Shown here piece after piece: positions 1-8,281 of a DNA stretch of 41,457 bases. The notes under the pieces are model-generated. The model had not been told where the DNA came from, did not search any database, and saw only the letters and a program-made list of their open reading frames with translations. Position 1 is the stretch's first letter, and each line of letters begins with the position of its first letter. The position numbers were made by a program, and so were the translations under genes. Origin of the DNA: an uncultured Eubacteriales bacterium. GTDB lineage: Bacteria > Bacillota > Clostridia > Oscillospirales > Oscillospiraceae. The DNA is taken from positions 1 to 41,457 of the forward strand of contig URGL01000016.1 in assembly GCA_900547405.1 (NCBI GenBank). The letters are read 5' to 3'.

Positions 1-109
1 TGATTGCGACGAGGGTCCACCTGTTCCCATCCCGAACACAGAAGTTAAGCTCGTCCGCGCCGACAATACTTGCAGGGTGACTTGCCGGGAAGATAGGTAA
101 TGCCAACAT
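1..109 (+). rRNA. rrf: 5S ribosomal RNA, 3' part
   Basis: The first 109 bases match the conserved bacterial 5S rRNA core: CCCATCCCGAACACAGAAG, then GTTAAGC, GCGCCGA and a late GGGAAGATAGGTAATGCC. The closing helix I strand at the 3' end (TGCCAACAT) has no 5' partner, so about 8-10 nucleotides are missing beyond the left window edge. The gene is probably the last member of a 16S-23S-5S operon lying to the left. A clear intrinsic terminator follows. The exact 3' end is uncertain by a few bases. Confidence 0.95.
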
Positions 110-114
110 GAATG

Positions 115-145
115 AAACCGCTTCGCTTACGCGAGGCGGTTTTTC
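115..145 (+). terminator. Intrinsic terminator of the rRNA operon
   Basis: An AAACCGC arm and a GCGGTTT arm form a stem, extended by TTCGC/GCGAG pairing with one G-T wobble, and are followed directly by a T run. It lies six bases after the 5S gene, where an rRNA operon terminator is expected. Confidence 0.9.
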
Positions 146-210
146 TGTACTTGGCAGGTTCTACAAGAATGATGCCGAAGAATTGTGCATTGTGCAATGA
201 TCCTCTGACA

Positions 211-239
211 TTGTCATGCAGCGAATGGAATGATATAAT
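211..239 (+). promoter_or_regulatory. Sigma-A promoter of the LRR surface protein gene
   Basis: TTGTCA at 211-216 and TATAAT at 234-239 are separated by 17 bp, and TGA directly before the -10 box gives an extended -10 element. Transcription would start near 246, leaving a short untranslated leader. The 5-bp inverted repeat CATTG/CAATG at 188-199 lies just upstream and could bind a regulator, but this is speculative. Confidence 0.8.
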
Positions 240-271
240 AGTGAAAAAACCATGAAGGGAACTGATTGCCC

Positions 272-3200
272 ATGACAAAGAGGATCATAAGTGCGCTGCT
301 ATGCCTCTGCATGTTGATATCCGCGGGCCCTGTGGGCTTTGCGGAGACGGCAGAGCAGATCGTGGAGCCGGAAGAGACAGGTGAGGAGGAACTACTATCT
401 GCTGAGGAAAATCTCAACTCCGGCACCTGCGGGGACGGCCTTACCTGGGCACTGGATGCGGAAGGAATTCTGAGGATTTCCGGCTTGGGGGCCATGGAGG
501 ACTATGATGCCGGGGCCGGCAGGGCACCCTGGTATGGGCTGCGGGAAGAGATCCTGAGCGTATACGTGGACCAAGGGGTAACGAGCATTGGCGACTATGG
601 ATTCTATGGGCTGGACAAGCTGGATTCGGTAGTCCTTGGCGAAGATGTGGCGAGAATTGGAAGCTGTGGTTTCAGCGGTTGCAGTGTCCTAAGCTATGTC
701 CAGCTCCCGGAAAGTATCACCGAAATCGGCATGGCGGCGTTTGAAAACTGTGCTTCTCTGGTAGAAATGCAGATTCCGGAAAAGGTGCGCAGAATCGAAA
801 GCCGCACATTCTACGGCTGCAAGGCCCTGGACAGTATGGCGCTGCCAAGGGAATTGCAGGGAATCGGTGACTCTTCCTTTGAGGGCTGTGCGTCCCTGCC
901 GGCCATTGCGATCCCACAGGGCGTTGACAGAATTGAGAATTATACCTTTCAAAATTGCGCCAACCTCCGGATGATCCAATTACCGGAAAAGCTTACCTCC
1001 ATTGGAAGCGCTGCCTTTGCCCATTGCGGGGCGCTGAAAGAGGTGGAGCTGCCGGATGAACTGGACAGCATTGGCAGTTCGGCATTTCAAGCCTGTGAAT
1101 CCCTGGAACGAATTGCGATACCGGCGAAAATCAACCATATTCCCGAAGCCTTGTTTTCCGGATGTGAAAATCTGAGTGAGGTTGATATTCCGGAGACGGT
1201 TACCGCTATCGGAAATTATGCCTTTTACGGTTGTGCCAGTCTGATGGCGAAGCTGCCAAGGGATTTGCAAAGCATTGGCCGGTACGCCTTCAGCGGCTGC
1301 GAAGATTCTGATCTCTTCGATCTCTCTCACGTGCCGACAACCATACAAGAGAATATTGCCTTGGCCGGATTGGTGCGGATCCCGGAAGGGCTGTCTGACT
1401 GGACCGGCGGAGGTGCGGCAATCAGCTGGTCCGTCGAAACCGTCCTGGGAGAGGGACAGGCGGCAAAAGTCGAGGGGGACACACTGCTGCGTATCCACCC
1501 CGGCCGCTTCCGCCTGGTCTGCACAGATGCTTATACCGGCATCCGCAGCAGCAAGCTTATGGAGGTTACCTCCAACCTGGAGATCCGCCCGGAAGGCCCC
1601 ATCACGATTACCAGCGGCCAGTCCTTCCAGCTGTCTGCGGTCGCTATGCCTGGGGAGGAGCCGGTTTTCGCCAGTTGGAGCCTGGAAGTGGGTGGAGAGG
1701 AAGCGGCATCCATTTCTACGGACGGTCTGCTGACAGCCAAGAGTGTGGCGAAGAAAAGGGAGATTACGGCCATAGCCGTCACGAGCTCCGGAGATACGGC
1801 CAGAAGGACGGTGACAATCCTGCCCAGGGTCACGGGCATTTCCATCCTGATCGATGGCAAAACGGCGCCGGACAAGCTGTATGTGGATATGAAGCAGACC
1901 CAAACCCTGTCCCTGTCCGCAGTGGTTCAGCCTGAGGAGGCGAAGACCGCCGTGGAATGGGCCTCCGGCCAGGATCATATCGCCTCGGTGGATCAGGAGG
2001 GTACCGTGACGCTGCTCAGCCCCGGACGGACTATGATCTATGCCCGGAGCACCGATGGCAGCGGCATCTGGGGAGAGCTGCTGCTGAATATCCAGTATGT
2101 GGACAAGGCGGAAACGCTGACTCTGCGGGCCTCCAAAACGGTTCTGGAGGTCGGAGAGCAGGTCCAGCTGGTGCTTTCCGGGGAAGAGGATATTCCGGCG
2201 GAGAGCGTGAGCTTTTCCGTGCTGGAGGACGGCGGGGGCAGTGTAGACGAAAACGGCGTTTTCACTGCCGGTGATTTGCTGGGCTACGTCAATGTGACGG
2301 CAATGATCACGGGAGACAGCCGACTGCGCAAGGCAAGCCTGCGGCTGCGGATCAAAGAGGAACTGGCCCACGAATTGCGCCTGCTCCCAGAGTTCCCGGA
2401 CAATCAGGGAGCGGCGGCAGACACGGAGCTGTATGTGGACACCAGCAGGCTAGGGGACAAGGCCTATACCTTTCGCCTGAGGGCCCAGGGGCTAGGTGCC
2501 TCCGGTGTCTGGAAAGACACAGAGAATGTGACCTTTGCGTCTACGAATACCTCCTTGGCCACGGTCAGTGCCGACGGCACCGTCACCGTCAAGGCCAAGG
2601 CTGAAGGGACCTGCGAGATTGTAGGCAAGAGTCAGGATGCGCTGGAGGTGGAGGCCGGACTGCGGCTGATCGTCCAGGACCGGTCCCCCAGGCTGGAAAG
2701 CCGCAAGCTGACCCTGAACAGCTACCGCTGGGGCGGCGTATCCACAGCCCTTGTGGAAAGCTATGGAAATGCCATCCAAAGTGTGACAGTATATGACTAT
2801 GATAAGGCAGCCAAAGCCTACCGGGAGACACCATCGAAGCAGTTCTCCGCATCCTGGGAGACGGAAACGGTAACCCTGGAGACCTGGGAAGTTTTGGGCG
2901 GCGGCACATATCCCCTGAAGCTGACGGCGGTCTGCGACAGCGGGGCCTATGATTATCTGATTCAGGTAAAGGTCGCAAACACGCTGCCCAAAATTACAGT
3001 GAAGCAGGAAAGAAAATTCAACCTGTTTTATCTGGACAGCACGGTTCCTTTTACGGTAACGGCCAATGGAGCGGAAATTGAAAGCCTGGAGCTTGTGGGG
3101 ACTGAAGACTTCCGGCTGGAATATGGCCGGGGCGAGGCCTGGGTTACCTACGGGGAAGGGTTCGCGCCTGGGAAAGACAAGCCTGCTACAAAGGGCAAGC

Positions 3201-4501
3201 TTCTGATCAATCTGGAGGGGTATCGGAAGCCTGTGGAGCAGAACTTCACCCTGGCTACAGTGAATACTGCGCCTAAGCTCACGGTGAACCCGGCGGCCAG
3301 TGTGATCAACACGGCGCTGAACAGTCAGCTCCGGGAAAGCTGGTCGAGGATCTACCAAAATGGAGAGCCGCTGGACCTATCCGAGGCGGAAATCAGCAAC
3401 CTGGGGGATTTCGTGCAGCTGGAATCCCGGGGAGAGGATCTGATTTTCCGGTTGACCGGAGAAACAGGGGGCACGGTCAGCTTCCTGCTGCGGCAGCCCA
3501 ACTGGGCAAGGGAAGTCAAGCTGAGCCACAAAATCACCCTGGAGACAAAGCTGCCGAAGCTGACACTGGCCAATGGAACGCTGAAACTCAACAGCTTCTT
3601 CCCTGGGCAGGCGGCGGAAACGGAGCTGCGGCTGAGTCAGTGCAATCTGGATTTGGGCCCCGTCTCCTTCGTCTCCACAGCGAAAGCAGGCTCCGCGGCG
3701 GAGAAAGAGGCCGATAAACTGGCACTGTCCTTTGAACCGGAAGGCAGGAAGATTTCTGTGGAAATCAAAAACGGGGAAACGCCGAAGGCAGGCACCTACG
3801 GCTTTTCGGTGAGGACAAGTCTTGCCGACGACGGGACGGAGCTATCCCCGGTGACGCTGAAGGTTACGGTGTCGGCCGGAGTTCCCAAGGTATCTCTTTC
3901 AGCCAAGGGCAAGCTGGATACGTTGAAGCCGGGCAGCTCCATTGCCTATACGGTGACGAAGCTGACGAACTGCCCGGGGCCTGTGGAGGCCATGGCACTG
4001 GAGGGCATGGATGCGGACAGGTTTCAGGCGGAGCTGGATACCACCGGCACAAAGACGGTGGTCAACCTGAAGCTGCTGCCAGGGGAAAGCTATGACACCC
4101 GTACCACCTATAAGATCCGGTTCCGCTTTACGGTCTGGGATGTGGAGATCTTGTCTCCGGTGCTGAATGTGAGAGTGTCCCAAAGTGCCCTGAAGGTGAC
4201 GCTGCCCAAAACGGTAAACTACTACCGGGGCCAATCCGGGCCGATCCAAATCATGCTCAGGCCTTCGGCTGAGCTGGCGGAAATCACTCTGGGCAGCAAA
4301 ACGAACAAGAATTTCCTCCAAGCCCTGGGAGATGAAGCGCACATGACCGTGGAAGAAAACAAAATTCTCTTCCGCCTGGAGAACCCAGGAGCCTTGAAGG
4401 TGGGCAAGAGCTATGTTGTATGCCTGAATGTGACGCCGGAGGGAAACGCTGTGAACGCAAAGCCGACCCAGGTAAAGCTGACGGTGAAGGTTGCGAAGTA
4501 A
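272..4501 (+). CDS. Secreted BspA-like leucine-rich-repeat protein with Ig-like domains
   Basis: A 1409-aa protein that starts with a typical signal peptide (TKRIISALLCLCMLISAG, cleavage near GFAET). Residues about 95-330 hold roughly ten LRR_5 (BspA/TpLRR type) repeats built on the pattern GxxAFxxCxxLxxVxxPxxVxxIG. These mediate protein or cell adhesion in other surface proteins. Residues about 420-830 contain Big_2-type bacterial Ig-like folds (for example a VTAIAVTSSG-like strand and TVTLLSPGRTMIYA). The remaining 570 residues are repetitive beta-rich sequence I cannot assign. There is no LPXTG, SLH or other wall anchor at the C-terminus, so it is probably secreted or held by another means. 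The start is ATG 272, 11 bases after AAGGGA; an in-frame TTG at 266 is the alternative. It has its own promoter and is probably monocistronic. The ligand is unknown. Confidence 0.9.
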   Translation: MTKRIISALLCLCMLISAGPVGFAETAEQIVEPEETGEEELLSAEENLNSGTCGDGLTWALDAEGILRISGLGAMEDYDAGAGRAPWYGLREEILSVYVDQGVTSIGDYGFYGLDKLDSVVLGEDVARIGSCGFSGCSVLSYVQLPESITEIGMAAFENCASLVEMQIPEKVRRIESRTFYGCKALDSMALPRELQGIGDSSFEGCASLPAIAIPQGVDRIENYTFQNCANLRMIQLPEKLTSIGSAAFAHCGALKEVELPDELDSIGSSAFQACESLERIAIPAKINHIPEALFSGCENLSEVDIPETVTAIGNYAFYGCASLMAKLPRDLQSIGRYAFSGCEDSDLFDLSHVPTTIQENIALAGLVRIPEGLSDWTGGGAAISWSVETVLGEGQAAKVEGDTLLRIHPGRFRLVCTDAYTGIRSSKLMEVTSNLEIRPEGPITITSGQSFQLSAVAMPGEEPVFASWSLEVGGEEAASISTDGLLTAKSVAKKREITAIAVTSSGDTARRTVTILPRVTGISILIDGKTAPDKLYVDMKQTQTLSLSAVVQPEEAKTAVEWASGQDHIASVDQEGTVTLLSPGRTMIYARSTDGSGIWGELLLNIQYVDKAETLTLRASKTVLEVGEQVQLVLSGEEDIPAESVSFSVLEDGGGSVDENGVFTAGDLLGYVNVTAMITGDSRLRKASLRLRIKEELAHELRLLPEFPDNQGAAADTELYVDTSRLGDKAYTFRLRAQGLGASGVWKDTENVTFASTNTSLATVSADGTVTVKAKAEGTCEIVGKSQDALEVEAGLRLIVQDRSPRLESRKLTLNSYRWGGVSTALVESYGNAIQSVTVYDYDKAAKAYRETPSKQFSASWETETVTLETWEVLGGGTYPLKLTAVCDSGAYDYLIQVKVANTLPKITVKQERKFNLFYLDSTVPFTVTANGAEIESLELVGTEDFRLEYGRGEAWVTYGEGFAPGKDKPATKGKLLINLEGYRKPVEQNFTLATVNTAPKLTVNPAASVINTALNSQLRESWSRIYQNGEPLDLSEAEISNLGDFVQLESRGEDLIFRLTGETGGTVSFLLRQPNWAREVKLSHKITLETKLPKLTLANGTLKLNSFFPGQAAETELRLSQCNLDLGPVSFVSTAKAGSAAEKEADKLALSFEPEGRKISVEIKNGETPKAGTYGFSVRTSLADDGTELSPVTLKVTVSAGVPKVSLSAKGKLDTLKPGSSIAYTVTKLTNCPGPVEAMALEGMDADRFQAELDTTGTKTVVNLKLLPGESYDTRTTYKIRFRFTVWDVEILSPVLNVRVSQSALKVTLPKTVNYYRGQSGPIQIMLRPSAELAEITLGSKTNKNFLQALGDEAHMTVEENKILFRLENPGALKVGKSYVVCLNVTPEGNAVNAKPTQVKLTVKVAK

Positions 4502-4507
4502 AAAGGT

Positions 4508-4538
4508 GTCCGCCCCTGCCGAAAAGGCAGGGGCGGAC
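4508..4538. terminator. Bidirectional terminator between convergent genes
   Basis: A perfect 13-bp stem (GTCCGCCCCTGCC paired with GGCAGGGGCGGAC, loop GAAAA) lies between the convergent LRR and radical SAM genes. Read on the minus strand it is followed, after two or three bases, by a run of five T. On the plus strand only three T follow. It can serve both genes. Confidence 0.85.
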
Positions 4539-4573
4539 TTTGAAGGGAGAGAAAGGGGTGGAAGAAAAGCAGC

Positions 4574-5911
4574 TTATTTGTGGCTTTCCGCCCAAAGGGC
4601 TTCTGCCTGGGGACGCCAGAGCTCCGCATAGGCGTCACATTTGGCGCACAGATGCTCGGCAGATTCCGGGGACTGGAGATCCGTAGACCTGGCACCTGTG
4701 GAAGCGACCATGGACCGGAGCTTCTGAGGATTCTCCAGCATAGGACAGGGCATCAGCATGTTGCCGTTGAAGGGCTGAGCCCGGTGGTAGGCCATAAACA
4801 GGGGACTTTGCAGGGCTTCCAGCAAGGTCTTTTCCCGGATGTTGGAATCGGAGTAATGGATGAAAACGCAGGGATCCACGTCGCCGTTGGCGTTGATGTG
4901 CAGGTACCTCCGGCCTCCGGCGATGCAGCCGCCTACATATTCGGCATCGTTCTGGAAATCAATGGCAAACATGGGCTTGGTGGACCGATAGGTCCGCAGA
5001 CGATGGTACATCTCCGTCCGCTGGGTGGAGGTGGGCAGCAGCTCCGGGGAGGCATCGTTGCCCACGGGCATATAGTGGAAGTACCAGATAAAATAAGCGC
5101 CCATGCGAATCAGGCTGTCATAATAGAGTTCCGAAGTGATGGACTCAAAATTGGCCCGGGTATAGCAGGAGGAGATGCCGTAGAGCAGCTTCCTGTTGTG
5201 GAGCAGCTCCATGGCGTGGGTGGCCTTGCCATAGACGCCCTGGCCCCGGCGGCCATCGGTGGCCTCCTCAAAGCCCTCCAGAGAGATGGCGGGCACCAGG
5301 TTTTTGACCCGCAGCATTTCGTCGGCAAAGGCATCATCGATGAGAGTACCGTTGGTGAAGGCAAGGAAAACACAGTCAGAGTGGGCTTCACACAGGGAAA
5401 TCAGGTCCTTTTTCCGCACCAGGGGTTCTCCGCCGGTGTAAATATAGAGGTAAATTCCCAGCTCTTTTCCCTGCCGGATGATGCTGTCGATCTCTTCATA
5501 GCTCAGGTTCAGCTTGTTGCCGTATTCCGCCGCCCAGCAGCCGGTGCAGTGCAGGTTGCAGGCAGAGGTGGGATCCAGAAGAATGGCCCAGGGGATGTTG
5601 CAGCCGTATTTCATCCGCTTCTCCTCCTGAATGGGCCAGCCGATCATGCCGGCGTTCAGAAAGAAGTTGACAGCCAGGGTGGTCAGGACCCCCTGGTCCA
5701 CGTCCTGGATCATGTGGCGGATGTAGCGATAATAGGGATTGTAGGGGTCTTCGATGGCCTGACGGATCAGGGCCCGCTGGGGGGCGAACTGTCTGCCGCA
5801 GAAGCTGTCCGCCCAGTCCATGAGCTTTGGCAGATTGGCCTCCGGGTCCTTGTAAACAAAGCGAACCATCTGCTCAATGCCGTATTTTTTCATGGTAGCC
5901 GCAACGCTCAT
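4574..5911 (-). CDS. Radical SAM protein with SPASM-like C-terminal iron-sulfur region
   Basis: A 445-aa radical SAM enzyme. After an N-terminal helical region of about 110 residues, the SAM-binding [4Fe-4S] motif CNLHCTGC (CxxxCxxC) follows DPTSA, and YTGGEPL supplies the GGE motif that contacts SAM. A SPASM/twitch-like C-terminal part carries further cysteines (GGCIAGG, DPCVFIH, MPCPM and a final CAKC), which could hold auxiliary clusters. Such proteins modify peptides, cofactors or metabolites; the substrate cannot be told and no precursor peptide gene is visible next to it. Start: ATG at 5911 preceded by GGAG at eight bases. The TetR-type gene upstream is in the same direction but separated by a strong terminator, so the regulator may act on this gene in trans. 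Confidence 0.88.
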   Translation of the reverse strand: MSVAATMKKYGIEQMVRFVYKDPEANLPKLMDWADSFCGRQFAPQRALIRQAIEDPYNPYYRYIRHMIQDVDQGVLTTLAVNFFLNAGMIGWPIQEEKRMKYGCNIPWAILLDPTSACNLHCTGCWAAEYGNKLNLSYEEIDSIIRQGKELGIYLYIYTGGEPLVRKKDLISLCEAHSDCVFLAFTNGTLIDDAFADEMLRVKNLVPAISLEGFEEATDGRRGQGVYGKATHAMELLHNRKLLYGISSCYTRANFESITSELYYDSLIRMGAYFIWYFHYMPVGNDASPELLPTSTQRTEMYHRLRTYRSTKPMFAIDFQNDAEYVGGCIAGGRRYLHINANGDVDPCVFIHYSDSNIREKTLLEALQSPLFMAYHRAQPFNGNMLMPCPMLENPQKLRSMVASTGARSTDLQSPESAEHLCAKCDAYAELWRPQAEALWAESHK

Positions 5912-5972
5912 AGAAATCGACTCCTTTTCTTTTTTTACAGTGTAGCTGCCTTTCTCTCAAAGCGCCAGATAC

Positions 5973-6015
5973 AAAATGTCCGCTTTCTCCGAAATTTGGG
6001 GAAAGCGGACATTTT
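5973..6015 (-). terminator. Terminator after the TetR gene
   Basis: An 18-bp inverted repeat (AAAATGTCCGCTTTC arm and its complement, one wobble pair, seven-base loop) starts ten bases beyond the stop of the TetR-type gene. The stem is bounded by A and T runs, as in a bidirectional intrinsic terminator. It separates the regulator from the radical SAM gene. Because it also sits just upstream of the radical SAM gene, an operator role cannot be excluded. Confidence 0.75.
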
Positions 6016-6024
6016 ACGCAAAAT

Positions 6025-6570
6025 CTATTTTTCGAAATAATGGGCCAGCGTGGCGGAAAACAGCTGGGCCAAAGAATCGATGGAGCTGTCTACATCGGCA
6101 TCCATTTTCATCCACAGGAATCGAAGGAAAAAGCCCAGAAAGGAATAGCAGAAGAATCCCGTGAGCATTTTGCGCATATCTTCCGTAATATCCAGGGATG
6201 CGGTAGCCTGGTTGACATAGTCATGGAACTGCCCCTCCACACAGGTGAAGACGTAGCGCTCCATCCGTTCACGGGAAAGGGAGTCGGAGATGTGGTAGAC
6301 GATCCTGGCGTTTTTTTGCAGGGTATGGAACAGATACTTCAATTTGTCGGGCCAGTTGTCCATGGGAGCGGTCTCCCGGAAAAAGACCTCCAGGCGCATA
6401 TCCAGCCAGCGGTCCAGCAGGTCATAGATATCAGCGAAGTGATAGTAAAAGGTGTTTGGGCTGATGCCGCACTGGGCCACAATGGCGGAGACGGTGATCT
6501 TATCGAAGGGCTTTTCCTGCAGAAGGTCCTGAAAGGTGCTGAGTATGGCCTTCTTTGTAAAGTTAGCCAT
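6025..6570 (-). CDS. TetR/AcrR family transcriptional regulator
   Basis: A 181-aa one-domain regulator. The N-terminal helix-turn-helix spans about residues 8-50 with the family signature FDKITVSAIVAQCGISPNTFYYHF. The rest is an all-helical ligand or dimerisation domain without an identifiable effector. The N-terminal pattern (KKAILSTFQDLLQEKPFDKITV) resembles TetR subgroups that include DhaS-like regulators. Start: ATG 6570 preceded by GGAGGG at seven bases. A near-perfect palindrome at 6591-6612 between its probable promoter and its start is a candidate autoregulatory site. The downstream radical SAM gene is the natural target candidate; this is inferred from position only. Confidence 0.92.
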   Translation of the reverse strand: MANFTKKAILSTFQDLLQEKPFDKITVSAIVAQCGISPNTFYYHFADIYDLLDRWLDMRLEVFFRETAPMDNWPDKLKYLFHTLQKNARIVYHISDSLSRERMERYVFTCVEGQFHDYVNQATASLDITEDMRKMLTGFFCYSFLGFFLRFLWMKMDADVDSSIDSLAQLFSATLAHYFEK

Positions 6571-6590
6571 TCTTGTTCCCTCCGGCTTGG

Positions 6591-6612
6591 CCCTTCAGCC
6601 TGGGCTGAAGGG
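6591..6612. promoter_or_regulatory. Palindrome upstream of the TetR gene, candidate operator
   Basis: CCCTTCAGCC and GGCTGAAGGG form a perfect 10-bp inverted repeat around a 2-bp centre, beginning 21 bases upstream of the TetR-type start codon. Its size and place suit a TetR-family operator. It also lies between the convergent-side end of gpsA and the regulator, and has no T run close by on either strand, which argues against a terminator. Confidence 0.45.
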
Positions 6613-6656
6613 ATGAAATAAGGTTTTTTCGGTTCATAGCGGTGTCCTCTCAGGCA

Positions 6657-7652
6657 TTACCAGCCCAGGTCTTCCGACTCGGCTTTTTTGCTTCTGGTCA
6701 GGAGCTGGTGAACGGTTTCCTTGGCATCCCCATTCTCGTAGAGAACATGGTAGGCTGCGTGGACGATGGGCATATCTACCTGCTCCTTCCGGCACAGCTC
6801 CCAGGCGGACATGGTGGCGTAGTAGCCCTCCACCACAGCGCCTACTTCGTCCATGGCTTCCTGGACGGTCCGGCCCTGGCCGATGAGGATACCGGCCTGA
6901 CGGTTCCGGGAGTGGGAACTGGTACAGGTGACAATCAGGTCACCCACGCCGGAGAGTCCCGCCAGGGTCTCCCGCCGGGCACCCATAGAGACTCCCAGGC
7001 GGGCCATTTCCGTCAGTCCCCGGGTCATGAGCATGGCCTTGGTGTTGTCTCCGTAGCCCAGGCCTGTGACCACTCCGGCACACAGGGCAATGACGTTTTT
7101 CAGAGCGCCTCCCAGCTCGGCACCGACGGCATCGGGACTGGTGTAGACCCGAAAGCTCTCGGACATGAAGGCATCCTGAACAAATTCGGCAAGGCCCCGG
7201 TCATCGCAGGCGGCCAGGCACCCGGTGGGCACTTGCCGGGCCACTTCCTCCGCATGGCAGGGACCGGAGAGAGCCACCACCTTGTGGCCGGTTTCCTGGG
7301 CCACGATCTGGCTCATGCGCAGCAGACTTCCTTCCTCAATGCCCTTGGTGACGGAGACCATGACGGCGTCCGCGTCAATGTAAGGGGCTACGGCCCGGGA
7401 TACGGTACGGATATGGGAGGAGGGAGAGGCGATGACCACCATCCGGCAGCCCCGGACGCAGGCAGGGTCGGCGGAGACATGAAGCGCCTTGGGAAGAAGC
7501 ACATCCTTCAGTCTGGGGTTCTTGCCTGTGGCCTCGATTTCCGCGGCCCGGTCGGCGCTTCGGCACCAAAGCACGGTGTCGTGACCGTTTTTGCACAGGA
7601 GCGTGGCCAGGGCGGTGCCCCAGGCACCGGCTCCAACAACGGCGGCTTTCAT
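6657..7652 (-). CDS. gpsA: Glycerol-3-phosphate dehydrogenase [NAD(P)+]
   Basis: GpsA reduces dihydroxyacetone phosphate to sn-glycerol 3-phosphate, the backbone for phospholipids, in the cytosol. The 331-aa length is normal. Visible features are the Rossmann motif GAGAWGTA at residues 7-14, the VTKGIE segment, VALSGPCHAEEVA, the catalytic-lysine region GGALKNVIA, and the family signature GVGDLIVTCTSSHSRN. It is the last gene of der-plsY-gpsA and overlaps plsY by four bases (ATGA), so translation is probably coupled. Its product is the substrate of PlsY encoded next to it. No clear terminator follows; the TetR-type gene begins 87 bases further in the same orientation. Confidence 0.97.
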   Translation of the reverse strand: MKAAVVGAGAWGTALATLLCKNGHDTVLWCRSADRAAEIEATGKNPRLKDVLLPKALHVSADPACVRGCRMVVIASPSSHIRTVSRAVAPYIDADAVMVSVTKGIEEGSLLRMSQIVAQETGHKVVALSGPCHAEEVARQVPTGCLAACDDRGLAEFVQDAFMSESFRVYTSPDAVGAELGGALKNVIALCAGVVTGLGYGDNTKAMLMTRGLTEMARLGVSMGARRETLAGLSGVGDLIVTCTSSHSRNRQAGILIGQGRTVQEAMDEVGAVVEGYYATMSAWELCRKEQVDMPIVHAAYHVLYENGDAKETVHQLLTRSKKAESEDLGW

Positions 7653-8278
7653 TTCTGTTCGCCTCTCCTTTTAAAGAATTCGGTTTTGGTTTCCTGGCCC
7701 TTCACCAGCCGCTTCAGGTTGGAGCGGTGGAGGAAGACTGTCAGCAGCATCATAATGAGGGCAATGGCCAGGACAAAGGGATGGCCGGGATAAAGGGCAG
7801 CGAACAGAATGCCGAAGGCCAGAGCGCTGACCATAGAGGCCAGAGACACCAGCTTGGTCAGAAGGTATGTGACGGCGAAGAGGACCAGCAAAGTCAGCCC
7901 CACCCGCCAGTCGGTGACGAGGGCTGTGGCGAAGCCGCAGACAATGCCCTTGCCCCCCCGGAAGCCCAAGAAGGCGGGGAAGTCGTGGCCCAGGGTGGCG
8001 CAGAGGCCGCCCAAGAGCATACCCTCGGTGGGCAGGCCGTATTTGCCCAGGAGCCAGCCCCCCAGCAGACAGCTGAGGGCGGTTTTCAGCCCATCAATGA
8101 GGATCACCAGCAGGGAGGTGCTTTTTCCGTAGTTCCGGAAAAAGTTGGTAAAGCCTGCGTTGCCGCTGCCGTGGTTCCGGACATCGTCCTTCTCCACCAG
8201 CCGGGAAAGGAGAATGGCTCCGTTCAGGTTTCCCAGCAGATAGCTGAGGACAGCCGTCAAAAGAATGGCAAACACCAT
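7649..8278 (-). CDS. plsY: Glycerol-3-phosphate 1-O-acyltransferase PlsY
   Basis: PlsY is an integral membrane enzyme that transfers an acyl group from acyl-phosphate to glycerol 3-phosphate, the first committed step of phosphatidic acid synthesis in most Gram-positives. The 209-aa protein has several hydrophobic segments and the three PlsY motifs: HGSGNAGFTN, the LIDGLKTA region, and GHDFPAFLGFRGGKG. The start ATG at 8278 is four bases after the stop of der and its reading frame overlaps gpsA at the other end, so der, plsY and gpsA form one transcript. Confidence 0.96.
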   Translation of the reverse strand: MVFAILLTAVLSYLLGNLNGAILLSRLVEKDDVRNHGSGNAGFTNFFRNYGKSTSLLVILIDGLKTALSCLLGGWLLGKYGLPTEGMLLGGLCATLGHDFPAFLGFRGGKGIVCGFATALVTDWRVGLTLLVLFAVTYLLTKLVSLASMVSALAFGILFAALYPGHPFVLAIALIMMLLTVFLHRSNLKRLVKGQETKTEFFKRRGEQK

Positions 8279-8281
8279 ATC

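Noticed and set aside
980..2371. A 463-codon open frame on the minus strand inside the LRR protein gene
   Set aside because: Shadow of the repeat-coding strand; no ribosome-binding site and no family resemblance.
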